Positions 16,829 through 26,113 of a DNA stretch of 64,000 nt are shown here, piece after piece. A model generated the notes under the pieces. That model had not been told where the DNA came from. It saw only the letters and a program-made list of their open reading frames with translations, and ran no database searches. Position numbers and translations under genes: made by a program. Origin of the DNA: DASWHR01 sp036398095 (GTDB lineage: Bacteria; Actinomycetota; AC-67); assembly GCA_036398095.1 (NCBI GenBank), contig DASWHR010000127.1, positions 3,953 to 67,952 of the forward strand, given 5' to 3'. Positions within the stretch are counted from its first letter, which is position 1, and every line of letters starts with the position of its first letter.

Positions 16829-17710
16829 ATGCGGTCGCCTGCCGAGGGATTTCGCGTCGGACACTGGACCGACTCCTCCGTTCCGACCGGCTGCACGGTC
16901 ATCCTGCCGCCGCCGGGCAACGTGTCCTCGTGCGACGTGCGCGGGCTCGCGCCGGGCTCGCGCGAGCTGGCCGCCCTCGCGCCGGCGATGCCGCGCAGCG
17001 AGGTGCACGCGGTGATGCTCGCCGGCGGCAGCGCCTTCGGGCTGGCCGCGGCCGATGGAGCGATGCGCTGGTGCGCCGAGCGCGGCATCGGCTTTCGCGC
17101 CGGCCCCGTCGTCGTTCCGATCGTCCCGGCGGCCGTCGTGTTCGATCTCGCCGCCGCGCCGGGCATGCGAAAGCCCGACGCCGACGCCGGCTACGCGGCG
17201 TGCGAGGCCGCGTCCCCGGGGGCCGTGGAGCGCGGCCGCGTCGGCGCCGGCGCCGGCGCGTCGGTCGGAAAATGGGCCGGCCTGGATCACCGGTCGCCCG
17301 GAGGGCTCGGGCTGGCCGTCGCCGAACACGACGGCGTGACGGTCGCCGCGCTCGCCGTGGTCAACGCCTTCGGCGACGTGATCGGCGAGGACGGATCGAT
17401 CATCGCCGGCACGCGCGCCCCCGACCCGTCTCTGCGCGACGTCGAGGCAGCGCAGTGGTCGCCGAACACGGTGCTGGCCGTGGTGGCGACGACCGCAACG
17501 ATCGGCAAGCGCGAGTCCGCCTTCGTGGCCTCGCGCGGCAGCGACGGCATCACGCGTGCCGTCCGCCCGGCGCACACCCACTACGACGGTGACGTCGTGT
17601 TCGCCGTCGCCGCCCCGGGCGAGCGCCCCGCGACACGCCGCGAAATCGATCTTCTCGGCATGCTCGCATCCGACGCCGTCGCGGCCGCGATCCGCGACGC
17701 GGTCGCATAG
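16829..17710 (+). CDS. P1-family (S58/DmpA-like) peptidase
   Basis: A 293-residue N-terminal-nucleophile hydrolase of the DmpA/NylC type. VHAVMLAGGSAFGLAAADG is the hallmark Gly-rich loop, and the probable autocleavage site is N213-T214 in QWSPNTVLAVVATTA, giving Thr as the nucleophile, as in nylon-oligomer hydrolase NylC. TVAALAVVNAFGDVIG is another family block. The protein has no signal peptide. It is divergent from pdtaS with 50 nt between. Activity is probably aminopeptidase or amidase; the natural substrate is unknown. Confidence 0.88.
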   Translation: MRSPAEGFRVGHWTDSSVPTGCTVILPPPGNVSSCDVRGLAPGSRELAALAPAMPRSEVHAVMLAGGSAFGLAAADGAMRWCAERGIGFRAGPVVVPIVPAAVVFDLAAAPGMRKPDADAGYAACEAASPGAVERGRVGAGAGASVGKWAGLDHRSPGGLGLAVAEHDGVTVAALAVVNAFGDVIGEDGSIIAGTRAPDPSLRDVEAAQWSPNTVLAVVATTATIGKRESAFVASRGSDGITRAVRPAHTHYDGDVVFAVAAPGERPATRREIDLLGMLASDAVAAAIRDAVA

Positions 17711-17723
17711 CCCGCAAAGGCGT

Positions 17724-17751
17724 GCCGCGGCCGGCCGCAGTCGGCCGCGGC
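17724..17751. terminator. GC-rich hairpin between convergent genes
   Basis: Perfect 10-bp inverted repeat GCCGCGGCCG / CGGCCGCGGC with an 8-nt loop, located between the stop codons of the peptidase and the HNH gene. There is no T-run, but the position suits a bidirectional terminator. Confidence 0.5.
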
Positions 17752-17775
17752 GGTGTGGGGCACGATGACCGCGCC

Positions 17776-18948
17776 TTACGGAGGCTTCTCCTGCCCCGCC
17801 GGCCGGATCATGCGGCAGTTCGGTGGATCGCCTTCGATCCTCCACCCGAGGTGCGTCTTCAGGGAGTGGTGATACGCGCACAGCCGATGCAGATTCTCCA
17901 GCGACGTCGGCCCTCCGCGGCCGTATTCGATCCGATGGTCGCGTTCCAGGCCGCGTCGGCGCGTGCATCCTTTGATCGCGCAGCGCTCATCGCGCGCCTC
18001 GAGCGCCGAACGAACCAGTGCCGGCACATATCGACCCGTGTTCACCACACCCGATAGGTTCCCGTCGTTGCGAATGGCGATCTTGAGCATCCCGCCCGGC
18101 TGCGCGGCCAGCCGCCGGGCCGCCGCGACCGTCGTGGGACCGACGCCGGCGATCTCGCACCGCTCCCCCGGCTCCGCACGACCGCGATCCCACGCCGGCT
18201 GGTCCACGTATACGTAGACCGTCGCCCGAACGGCCACGTCCTTCGCGCTGCCTCCGGAGCCGATCTTCGCCGGCATCGAGCAGAACGCATCCGCCATGTG
18301 CGCCTCGTGCGGCTCGATCACTCCCGCCCGCCGCGACTCGGCAGCGCGGCGATCAGCCGCCGCTTGGAGCCACACCATCATGGGCGCGGCCTGATCCGCG
18401 GTCATTCGTCCATCGACTCGCACCGCCAGCGGCCCATCGGCGCGGAACCGAAGGGAGCGAGTCCGATGCACCCGCTCATGCTCGTCGTCGCCGGCCGCCG
18501 CCGCGCGCACCATCCGGCACTTTTCTCGCAGCTCAGCCGCCGTCCCCGCCGAGGCAGCGGCCAGCAGCGTCGCCTCAGACGCCGGATCCGCCTGCGCGGC
18601 CTGGGCGATCTCCGCGGCCTGCTGCACCGACACCCGGCCCGCTGCGAGCGCAGACCGGGTCGCCGGCGCCGACGCCAGCGCTTTCGCCGTCTTCACCGAC
18701 GCGATCGCGTGGCCCATCGTGACGCCGGATCGCTCCGCGGCCCATTGCGTCACCGACTCATGCCCGCCGCCCTGCCACGCCCGCAAGCGCTCGACGGCCG
18801 CCAACGCCGCGAGCCGCCCCGCCTCCGCGACCCGCCCGATCCGCTCGAACGCGTCCAGCAGCGCCACCGGGTCCGCATCCGCGGGGACCCGCCCGGCACC
18901 GACGGCACCCTCGAGCTCGGCCGCGATCCGTTTCAATAAGGACAACAT
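17776..18948 (-). CDS. DUF222 / HNH endonuclease-domain protein
   Basis: A 390-residue protein with an N-terminal helical DUF222 (13E12-like) region and a C-terminal HNH nuclease fold. The latter reads CAIKGCTRRRGLERDHRIEY, then NLHRLCAYHHSLKTH: a zinc-binding Cys pair, D-H, N and H of the HNH motif are all visible. These proteins are abundant and often multicopy in actinobacteria; in mycobacteria they are called REP13E12 proteins. No integrase or attachment repeat is seen around it. Whether it is an active nuclease is unknown. Confidence 0.88.
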   Translation of the reverse strand: MLSLLKRIAAELEGAVGAGRVPADADPVALLDAFERIGRVAEAGRLAALAAVERLRAWQGGGHESVTQWAAERSGVTMGHAIASVKTAKALASAPATRSALAAGRVSVQQAAEIAQAAQADPASEATLLAAASAGTAAELREKCRMVRAAAAGDDEHERVHRTRSLRFRADGPLAVRVDGRMTADQAAPMMVWLQAAADRRAAESRRAGVIEPHEAHMADAFCSMPAKIGSGGSAKDVAVRATVYVYVDQPAWDRGRAEPGERCEIAGVGPTTVAAARRLAAQPGGMLKIAIRNDGNLSGVVNTGRYVPALVRSALEARDERCAIKGCTRRRGLERDHRIEYGRGGPTSLENLHRLCAYHHSLKTHLGWRIEGDPPNCRMIRPAGQEKPP

Positions 18949-19038
18949 GACAGCCCCGATTATCGAACATCTGTACGACCGAGTCCATTCCGAGAAGAAC
19001 GAGCAGAACCGGACATCCGGGCAGGCCGCGAGGCCGCC

Positions 19039-19656
19039 CTACCCGCGCGCCGTGGACAGCCACGTTCCCGTGCGGGCATCGACGAAAATCAGGCCGAAGG
19101 AGAACGGCGGATCCGAGGGATTGCAAATCACGCCGCACCGCCCGAATTCTCCGTTCGGGGGCCACATCGACACGATCCAGAAGTCATCGACCGGCACCCC
19201 CGCCGAGGACCACGCGGGAGGATTCTCCGGCGTGCTGGCAAGGACCGACTCCAGAACGATCGTGCCCGGCGGGAACGAGCCGCCAACGATTGTGCTCGTG
19301 CGCCCCAGTGCGATCTGTTCCGCCCGCTCCTTCGATAGGGGCGGATCGTTCGTCGACGGTGCTCGCAACCCGTACCGGCAGCACGCTTCCGCGATCTGCC
19401 CCGGGGTTACGGACGTCATCGTTGGCGCGCCCCCGCCACCGGACACCGGAGCCGCAGCACCATCGCCGAGCGCACGGCGAACGACACCGGCGCCGAGCCC
19501 CGCACCGCACACGATGGCGACGCTCAGCAGAATGATCCCGCTCCCGTTTCGGATCCGGCGCCGGCGCGCCCGTCGCAATACCGCCGGCGACGGCTGCGCG
19601 ACCACGGGCGCCGACGCAATGTCGGCAAGAAGATCGCGGATCTTCGCTTCGATCAT
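19039..19656 (-). CDS. Single-pass membrane protein paired with ECF sigma factor
   Basis: A 205-residue protein. A short cytoplasmic N-terminus (MIEAKIRDLLADIASAP) and a strongly basic RRARRRRIRNG segment are followed by one transmembrane helix (IILLSVAIVCGAGLGAGVV) and an external domain with four Cys (ACCRYGL, GRCGVICNPSD). Start ATG 19656 overlaps the sigma-factor stop (ATGA) and has GGGAGG upstream. Layout and coupling suggest an anti-sigma factor or sigma-dependent sensor, but no classical ZAS motif is present. Function is inferred. Confidence 0.72.
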   Translation of the reverse strand: MIEAKIRDLLADIASAPVVAQPSPAVLRRARRRRIRNGSGIILLSVAIVCGAGLGAGVVRRALGDGAAAPVSGGGGAPTMTSVTPGQIAEACCRYGLRAPSTNDPPLSKERAEQIALGRTSTIVGGSFPPGTIVLESVLASTPENPPAWSSAGVPVDDFWIVSMWPPNGEFGRCGVICNPSDPPFSFGLIFVDARTGTWLSTARG

Positions 19657-20165
19657 GACGTGCCTCCCAACGCTGTCCTCATCGCCTCGACGCCGCGAGA
19701 CACCAAGGACTTGACGGTGCCGCGGCGGCATCCAAGAATCTCGGCCGTCTCGGCTTCCGAGAGATCGCAATAGAAGCGAAGGGCCAATGCGGCACGCTGC
19801 CTCTCCGGCAAGGTCATCAGCGCCCGGCTCAGCCGGTCGCGCTCCTCGATCTCCGGCGAGAGCGTCGCCGGCTCCCGGCGCGACCACACCAGCGGCTCGT
19901 GGCGCCCGGCCACAATGCGGCGGCGCGCCCGCATCTTCGACGCGTTGATCACCGCCCGCCTCAGGTAGACCGGAAACATCTCGCGGTTGCGCAGATCGGC
20001 GAAACGACCCACCGCCCGAATGAACGCTTCCTGCGCCAGGTCTTCGGCATCATCGACAGACCCGGTAAGAACGCGCGCCAACCGAATCGCGGCCGGCAGA
20101 TGCGCAACGTACAGGTCCGCCATCCGACCGGACGTCACGGGCTCACCGGCGAGATCGATCTCCAT
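19653..20165 (-). CDS. ECF-type RNA polymerase sigma factor
   Basis: A 170-residue sigma-70 family factor with region 2 (SVDDAEDLAQEAFIRAVGRF) and region 4 (LPERQRAALALRFYCDLSEA, then GTVKSLVSRGVEAMR, the recognition helix area). It resembles the actinobacterial SigE-like ECF group. ATG 20165 is the most natural start; sequence further upstream is arginine-rich and not family-like. It is translationally coupled to the membrane protein downstream. Target promoters cannot be deduced. Confidence 0.9.
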   Translation of the reverse strand: MEIDLAGEPVTSGRMADLYVAHLPAAIRLARVLTGSVDDAEDLAQEAFIRAVGRFADLRNREMFPVYLRRAVINASKMRARRRIVAGRHEPLVWSRREPATLSPEIEERDRLSRALMTLPERQRAALALRFYCDLSEAETAEILGCRRGTVKSLVSRGVEAMRTALGGTS

Positions 20166-20224
20166 ACCCCCAATGATGCCCGGCTCCACCGTTCGGTTCC
20201 CGCCGGGACGTGTCGGAGGAGGGG

Positions 20225-21013
20225 CTAACGACCGCGGAACTCCGGGACGCGACGCTCGCGCAGCGCGGCAAGGCCTTCGCGCAGATCCTCGCTCGCCGCG
20301 GCCTGAAGCGCGAGCGCGTCGTGGCGTTCGAACAGCGCGGCGTCGCGCGTCCGGTCCACCGGGCCGTGATCGATGATGGCTCGCAGGCCGGCTTTGCTTC
20401 CGCGGACCGACAACGGCGCGCATGAGGCGACTTTCTCGGCCAGCTCCGCGACGGCCGTCGCCAGATTCTTGCGGGGGACGGCCGCGTTGACCAGGCCGCG
20501 CTGCGCGGCCTCGACGCCGGTCCATTCGCGCCCGGACAGCAGCATTTCGCGAACGGTGGGGATGCCCAGCACAACGGCCATTCGCTGGATCTTTTCAAGA
20601 TCCAGCAGCAAGCCGAGTCGCGCGCTCGGTATGCCGATCCGCGCGTCCTCGGCGGCGACGGCCAGATCGCAGGCGGCCAGCAACTGGCAGCCCGCACCGA
20701 GCGCCGCCCCGTGAACGCCGGCGACCACCGGCAGGGGATGCGCTTCGATCGCGCGCAGGAGCGACTCGAACCCGGCGCCGTAGCGGGCACCGGCCGCCGC
20801 GCCGGCCGCGACGTCGCCGAAGTCCGCGCCGGCGCAAAAATGCTCGCCTTCGCCTTGCAGCACGATGCAGCGCGCGGCCGGATCGCCGGCGGCGGCGCCC
20901 AGCGCGGCCTGCAGGGCGTCGAGCATGGCGGCGTTGAGCGCGTTGCGCTGCTCCGGACGCCGCAGCGTGATCAGCGTGACGCGTCCGGTCGCGACCGAGA
21001 CCAGCTCGCTCAT
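20225..21013 (-). CDS. Enoyl-CoA hydratase/isomerase-family protein (catalytic Glu altered)
   Basis: A 262-residue crotonase-fold protein. LRRPEQRNALNAAMLDALQ, HFCAGADFGDV and VHGAALGAGCQLLAACDLAV are standard blocks. In the usual second-Glu segment it reads IGIPSARLGLLLDLEKIQRM, with Ser where hydratases have Pro-Glu, and the other catalytic Glu position is Gln. It may therefore not be a hydratase. It is coupled (ATGA) to the biotin carrier gene upstream, so it probably acts in acyl-CoA metabolism. Confidence 0.87.
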   Translation of the reverse strand: MSELVSVATGRVTLITLRRPEQRNALNAAMLDALQAALGAAAGDPAARCIVLQGEGEHFCAGADFGDVAAGAAAGARYGAGFESLLRAIEAHPLPVVAGVHGAALGAGCQLLAACDLAVAAEDARIGIPSARLGLLLDLEKIQRMAVVLGIPTVREMLLSGREWTGVEAAQRGLVNAAVPRKNLATAVAELAEKVASCAPLSVRGSKAGLRAIIDHGPVDRTRDAALFERHDALALQAAASEDLREGLAALRERRVPEFRGR

Positions 21014-21222
21014 TCGATGACCGCGATCACGTCGCCTTCTTGAACGACGCCGCCTTCCTGAACGTTGACCGCGGAGACGGTACCGGCCTGGGGGGCCTCG
21101 ACGGGGATCTCCATCTTCATGGACTCAAGGATCACCAGCGTGTCGCCTTCCGCGACCGTTGCGCCGGGCTCGACGAGCACCTTCCAGACGTTCGCCACCA
21201 TTTCCGCTTCGACGTTGGCCAT
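21010..21222 (-). CDS. Biotin/lipoyl carrier protein (TB7.3-like)
   Basis: A 70-residue stand-alone biotinyl domain. ILESMKMEIPVEAP has the biotinylated K36 in the canonical M-K-M. Length and sequence (AEMVANVWKVLVEPGATVAE) match the mycobacterial biotinylated protein TB7.3. ATG 21222 has GGAG 7 nt upstream. It is translationally coupled to the crotonase gene. It would carry carboxyl groups for an acyl-CoA carboxylase; a carboxyltransferase is encoded at 26.7-28.3 kb but no biotin carboxylase is in the window. Confidence 0.93.
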   Translation of the reverse strand: MANVEAEMVANVWKVLVEPGATVAEGDTLVILESMKMEIPVEAPQAGTVSAVNVQEGGVVQEGDVIAVIE

Positions 21223-21447
21223 CCACCGCTCCTTCGCTCGGATCGCCGCAGTCGTGCCACGGCTCGGGTCGGATTCTTCCGGAACGACGCCGTGGGAGCA
21301 AACCACCGCGTTGCCCGGGCGCGCCGACGCGCGGCGTTCGTCCCTTCCGCTCCGTCCCGATATGAAAACAGGAACAAATGGCGGTAATCCGGCAGCGCCA
21401 AAGGGGACCGCCCGGGGCGAATCGAACGTGATGGGCGGGAGGGGTTC

Positions 21448-24400
21448 ATGAACGTTCGCTCCAGGGTTCGAGCGGCGCTTCCGGCGCTTGCGATTGCCGC
21501 GACGATGCTCGCGCCGGTTCCGGCGTCGGCTGCGCCGCTCGTCGTCGTCCAGTTGACACCGTCGAACGGGTCGACGGTGTATCCGCCTGCCCAGATCCGG
21601 GTCGAGTTCAACCAATGCGTGGACCTGCCGCGCTCGTCGCTGGAGCTGCGCAGCCCGCAAGGCACGCTGGTGAGCGTCTTCGTCTCGTACCCGAGCTGCA
21701 GCAGCATCGTGATCGGTCCGACCGAGACGATCGGAAGCGGCCAGTTCACGATCTTCGCGTTCGGCGTCACCATCGGCGGCAGCAGCGTGTCGCATAGCGC
21801 GACCTTCTTCTCGGACGGCATCGCGCCGGTCCCGCCCGACCCGGCGATGACGCATCCGATCAACGACGCCAACCGGACCAAGGTTTTCGTGACCGGAACC
21901 GGTGAGCCCGGCTCGAGCGTGTTCGTGGTCATCGACGACGACAACGGATCCACGCCGGCCGTCGCGTGCGGCGTGTCCGGCCAGCCCCCGTGCGGTCTCG
22001 TCGGCGCGGGCGGGCTCTTCGCGGTCGGACCGTTCAACGTGACCGGGCTGGACGACTCGCCGGTTCCGTCGACCGTGCTCTCGACGCTGTCGATCAAGGC
22101 GACGGTGACCCTGACCGATGCCGCGATGAACGTCTCCCCTCCGCGCTTCGCCTTCGCGTTCAAAGACGTCCTGTATCCGGCGGCGCCCGCGATCGACTTC
22201 CCGTCGGCCGGCATGACCAACGCGAACCAGCGGTGGACCGTCACCGGAACGGTCGCGTCACAAGCCGGCTTCGAGCACATGGACCTGCTGCTCTACGACA
22301 ACGGCGTCGCGGCCGCAACGACGCGCGGCCGCTGCGCGAGCGGCGTCTGCGCCTGGCACGGCACGATCGTGTCGAACCCGGGCGCGCGAACCTTCGCGGC
22401 GCGGGCGCGCGACGCGGCCGGCAACGTCGGACCGTCGTCGCCGACCGTGGGCGTGACGGTGTCGTCGTCCACCAGTACCGGGCCGATCCGTCCGAGCATC
22501 GACATCGACCCCTTCCCGGTCAAGGACGAGTTGTCCGTGTCGGGCGTGGCGCAGGCAGGCGCGGCGATCGAGATCAAGATCGACGCGGCGCCGTTCGCGG
22601 CGTGCGCGACGGCCTCGTTCGGACCGGGAACTCCGAACTATGCGTGCGGGCCCTTCGACACGTCGGCGCTCGCGCCGGGCATCTTCCCGACGTTGCTGCG
22701 AGACCCGTCGGCCAACGGCGGCGTCGCCGGCGTCGCGGTGCTCAAGGATGTCGTCGCGCCGGTCGCGCCGACCGTTCAATTCACCGACCCCGGTCCGTGG
22801 GTCAACGCGCAGCAGGCTTCGTCGCTCCAACTGGACGGCTCGGCCGAACCGTTCGCGTCGGTGACGGGAACGGTCGCCTCGACCGGCGGCGGCACGTCGG
22901 TGGTCTTCACCGGGCAGACCGACGTGTTCGGCAACTGGCACGCCGTCACGAACGTGGCGCTGCTCAACGACGGCTGCCTCTCGGTGACGGTCAACGCCGT
23001 CGACGCCCGCGGGAACGTCTCGGCGGCGGGGACGGCCCCGTGCGGTCCGACGCTCGACCAGACGGCGCCGCCGGCGCCGGTGATCGTCGTCCCGGCCGAA
23101 GGCGCCACCGTGACCTCGACGACGTTCGCCGTGTCCGGCACGGCCGGCGGCGGCGCGGCGACGGTGCAGGTCTTCGAAGGCGCGACGCTGAAGGCGACCG
23201 GAACGGCCGCCGCGTTCTCCGGCGCCGGCATCGCGATCACCGTCTTCAACGACGGGATCAAGGTGCTGCGCGCGCGCTCGTTCGACCCGGCCGGCAACGT
23301 CTCGCCGTTGTCGGCGCCGCGCACGATTCTCCTCGACGCGAACGGTCCGGTGCTCGCATCGACCAGCCCGCCGAACAACGGGATCACCAACCCGTCGGCG
23401 ACCATCACCGCGACCTATACCGATCCCGATCACGCGAGCCTGGGTTCGTGCACCTTGACGGTCCGCGACAGCGGCGGCGCGCTCGCGATGGGATCGGTCA
23501 CGGGATCGGGCCTGTCGTGCATCTTCACGGCGGCTTCGGGCGCGCTCACCGTCGCCGGCAGTCCATACACGGCCACGGTGCAGGCGACCGACCCGGCCGG
23601 CAATCAGTCCCAGGTGGACACCTGGCAGTTCTCGATCGACGATCAGCCGCCCGCAGCGCCGGTCTTCACCTCGCCGCCCGAAGGGGCGCTCACCGGATCG
23701 CCGGTGCAGTTCCAAGGGACCGCCGAACCCGGCTCGACGGTGCAGCTCTTCTTCGGCGCGACGTTCCTCGGCGGGTCGTTCGCGAATCCGAACTGGTCGA
23801 TCAGCGCGTTGTTCTCGGACGGCAGCTACACGCTCACCGCCGTCGCGATCGACGCGGCCGGCAACGTCGGACCCGGCGCGAACCGCTCGATCGTGGTGGA
23901 CACCACCGCGCCGGCGCCGCCGATCATCACCGCGCCTGCATCGGGCGCGACGGTCGCGCCGAACACGCCGGTCACCGGAACCGCCGAGGCGGGCGCGACG
24001 GTGCGCCTGTTCGAAGGAGCGCTCCTGCTCGGCGAGACGGTCGCGAACCCGAACTGGTCGATCACGCCGTCCACGCTCGGCGGCGGACCGCACACCGTGA
24101 CGGCGTTCGCGGTGGATCCCGCCGGCAACACCAGCGCCGGATCGTCGCGTTCCTACATCATCGACGCCGCGGCTCCGTCCCAGCCGGTCATCACCGCCCC
24201 GGCCGAAGGCGCGTTCTTGCCCTCGACCGGCGTTACCGTCTCGGGCACCGCCGAGACCGGCAGCACCGTGCGCATCTTCGAAGGAGCCGCCCTGCTCGGC
24301 ACGCAGCTCGCGACGCCGTCGTGGTCGTTCCCGCTGACCTTCACCGAAGCCGCGCACACCGTCCGGGTAAACTCGACCGACATCGCCGGCAACGTCTCAA

Positions 24401-25305
24401 CGGACGCAACCCGATCGTTCACCGTCGATATCACCGCGCCGGGCGCGCCCTCGATCTTGTCGCCGGCCAACGGCAGCCTGCAGCCCGCCACGTTCACGCT
24501 GTCGGGAATCGCCGAGCGTCTCGCGCTCGTCGAAATCTTCGAAGGCGCCACGCTGATCACCTCGACCACCGCGACGTCCACCGGAACCTGGACCGCGTCC
24601 GTCACCGCGAGCGACGGGCCGCACACCTATACGGCGCGGCAGACCGATCAGGCCGGCAACGTCGGACCGCTTTCGCCGGGCCGGCTGATCAACGTCGATG
24701 CCATCCCGCCGGGACCGCCCACGATCACCTCGCCGGTGGAAGGCGCAGTGCTCAAGCGCCGCGTGTCGATTCAGGGAACGGCCGCCGAGCCGGGCGGCGT
24801 GGTCACGATCCTGGAGAGCGGGCAGCCGATCGCGGTCGCGCAAGTGAGCGGCGCCGGCACGTGGGAGGTCGTCTACGACTTCCCCAACGACGCGACGCAT
24901 TCGATCGTCGCGCGACAAACCGACCTCGCCGGCAACGTGGGCGGCGACAGCGCGCTGCGCACGTTCATCACGGACGGCACGCCGCCGACGATCGACATGG
25001 CGACGGCCGGGTTCTACCCCGCGGCACCGTTCGTGTCGATCGCGACACCGACCTTCACCGGCTCGGCGTCCGACAACCGAGGCGTTACCCAGGTCGATGT
25101 GCGGATTCTGGATCTGCTCGGGAGCGTCGCTTCCAGCGGACAGGCGATCTGCGCCTGCGGCAACACGGCGACGCCGGTGACGTGGACCTATACACCGCCC
25201 GGCCTGCTGCCCGGCATCTACACGATCGAAGTGACCGGCACCGACCAGGCCGGCAACGTCACCGCGCCGCCGGCGAAGCTCACCTTCGTGACGCTCGGCC
25301 TGTGA
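21448..25305 (+). CDS. Large secreted Ig-like repeat protein
   Basis: A 1285-residue exported protein. A signal peptide (ALPALAIAATMLAPVPASAA) precedes a CopC-like domain (LTPSNGSTVYPPAQIRVEF), then about eleven bacterial Ig-like domains. The last six or so are regular units near 88 residues, each with a TAPAPPIITAP-type start, a GTAEAGATVRLFEG centre and an AVDPAGNTS-type end. No LPxTG signal, membrane helix or other anchor is visible at the C-terminus (LTFVTLGL). GGGAGGGG precedes the ATG. The likely role is adhesion or extracellular matrix. Its convergent neighbour begins only 4 nt after the stop. Confidence 0.87.
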   Translation: MNVRSRVRAALPALAIAATMLAPVPASAAPLVVVQLTPSNGSTVYPPAQIRVEFNQCVDLPRSSLELRSPQGTLVSVFVSYPSCSSIVIGPTETIGSGQFTIFAFGVTIGGSSVSHSATFFSDGIAPVPPDPAMTHPINDANRTKVFVTGTGEPGSSVFVVIDDDNGSTPAVACGVSGQPPCGLVGAGGLFAVGPFNVTGLDDSPVPSTVLSTLSIKATVTLTDAAMNVSPPRFAFAFKDVLYPAAPAIDFPSAGMTNANQRWTVTGTVASQAGFEHMDLLLYDNGVAAATTRGRCASGVCAWHGTIVSNPGARTFAARARDAAGNVGPSSPTVGVTVSSSTSTGPIRPSIDIDPFPVKDELSVSGVAQAGAAIEIKIDAAPFAACATASFGPGTPNYACGPFDTSALAPGIFPTLLRDPSANGGVAGVAVLKDVVAPVAPTVQFTDPGPWVNAQQASSLQLDGSAEPFASVTGTVASTGGGTSVVFTGQTDVFGNWHAVTNVALLNDGCLSVTVNAVDARGNVSAAGTAPCGPTLDQTAPPAPVIVVPAEGATVTSTTFAVSGTAGGGAATVQVFEGATLKATGTAAAFSGAGIAITVFNDGIKVLRARSFDPAGNVSPLSAPRTILLDANGPVLASTSPPNNGITNPSATITATYTDPDHASLGSCTLTVRDSGGALAMGSVTGSGLSCIFTAASGALTVAGSPYTATVQATDPAGNQSQVDTWQFSIDDQPPAAPVFTSPPEGALTGSPVQFQGTAEPGSTVQLFFGATFLGGSFANPNWSISALFSDGSYTLTAVAIDAAGNVGPGANRSIVVDTTAPAPPIITAPASGATVAPNTPVTGTAEAGATVRLFEGALLLGETVANPNWSITPSTLGGGPHTVTAFAVDPAGNTSAGSSRSYIIDAAAPSQPVITAPAEGAFLPSTGVTVSGTAETGSTVRIFEGAALLGTQLATPSWSFPLTFTEAAHTVRVNSTDIAGNVSTDATRSFTVDITAPGAPSILSPANGSLQPATFTLSGIAERLALVEIFEGATLITSTTATSTGTWTASVTASDGPHTYTARQTDQAGNVGPLSPGRLINVDAIPPGPPTITSPVEGAVLKRRVSIQGTAAEPGGVVTILESGQPIAVAQVSGAGTWEVVYDFPNDATHSIVARQTDLAGNVGGDSALRTFITDGTPPTIDMATAGFYPAAPFVSIATPTFTGSASDNRGVTQVDVRILDLLGSVASSGQAICACGNTATPVTWTYTPPGLLPGIYTIEVTGTDQAGNVTAPPAKLTFVTLGL

Positions 25306-25309
25306 CGGC

Positions 25310-25795
25310 TCACGCCAGCAACTGATCAACCAGCAGCGACTCGAGCCAGCCGAGCCATTGGTAGACGGCCGCCGCCGGCGCGTCGGGCGAGGACTCGTCG
25401 ATCGGCTCTTCTTCGGCTTCTTCGGTGACGTCCAAGCGCGTGCCGAGCGCGAGGCGGGCGTCGTTGAGCGCGCCGAGCAACGCACCGGTCTCCTCGTCGT
25501 CGAGCGTCGTGGACCACAGACCCCGCCTGACCCGTCCGCGCCCGAGCGCGCGATCGAGCGTCTCCAGCGCGGCCAGCTTCGCGGCGGTCAGGTCGTCGTG
25601 GGTATAGGACGCGAACTCGGATTGCGCCTCGGTATCGTCGGGATAGGCGACGGGAAACAGTCGCTTCAAGTGCGCGGGAGGATCGTTCATCGCAACCTGA
25701 TCGCGCAGCTCGCGGAAGACGCGCGCGAGTATCTCGGCTTCCGCATCGCCCAGGCGAAGCTCCAGCCCGCCGCGCCGCCGAGCGAACGGCCCCAT
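25310..25795 (-). CDS. DUF2017-family protein
   Basis: A 161-residue acidic protein of the actinobacterial DUF2017 family, which is usually found just downstream of clpS, as here. It starts MGPFARRRGGLELRLGDAEA and contains NDPPAHLKRLFPVAYPDD and VYQWLGWLESLLVDQL. Its ATG overlaps the ClpS stop (TAATG). No catalytic motif is seen. Association with ClpS suggests a role in regulated proteolysis, but no function is established to my knowledge. Confidence 0.85.
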   Translation of the reverse strand: MGPFARRRGGLELRLGDAEAEILARVFRELRDQVAMNDPPAHLKRLFPVAYPDDTEAQSEFASYTHDDLTAAKLAALETLDRALGRGRVRRGLWSTTLDDEETGALLGALNDARLALGTRLDVTEEAEEEPIDESSPDAPAAAVYQWLGWLESLLVDQLLA

Positions 25796-26094
25796 TACGA
25801 GTCCCGGGACAGGGTCGCCCACAATCCGTGCGCATGCAGCCTGGCGACGTCGGCTTCGCACTTCTCGCGCGGGCCGTCCGACACGATCGCCTTGCCTTCG
25901 TTGTGAACCTGCAGCATCAGCTTGGTTGCCTTCTGCCGTCCGTAGCCGAACAGCTTCTGCAGGACGTAGACGACGTAGTTCATCAAGTTGATCGGATCGT
26001 TCCACACGATCACGATCCAGGGCCGGTCCGATGCGACGGCTTCGTCGGTTTCCGGCCGTTCGACTTCGACGGGCGCGGTGCGCGTGGTCACCAC
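25795..26094 (-). CDS. clpS: ClpS adaptor protein
   Basis: A roughly 99-residue ClpS, which binds the ClpA/ClpC N-domain and delivers N-degron substrates to ClpP. Family core: WIVIVWNDPINLMNYVVYVL, including the ND-P substrate pocket, then QKATKLMLQVHNEGKAIV and GLWATL. Start is ambiguous: GTG codons at 26094 and 26091 give a normal-length protein, while a GTG at 26145 would overlap the preceding lipoprotein gene by 32 nt. I prefer 26094. Confidence 0.9.
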   Translation of the reverse strand: MVTTRTAPVEVERPETDEAVASDRPWIVIVWNDPINLMNYVVYVLQKLFGYGRQKATKLMLQVHNEGKAIVSDGPREKCEADVARLHAHGLWATLSRDS

Positions 26095-26113
26095 GGCAGT
26101 GTAGCGATCGCGC

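Noticed and set aside
17776..18948. Group II intron or homing endonuclease for the HNH gene
   Set aside because: DUF222 plus HNH is a common chromosomal actinobacterial family; no intron RNA structure or interrupted host gene is seen.
22258..24357. 699-codon minus-strand open frame opposite the Ig-repeat protein
   Set aside because: Same shadow composition, no recognisable domain; the + strand product is clearly structured.
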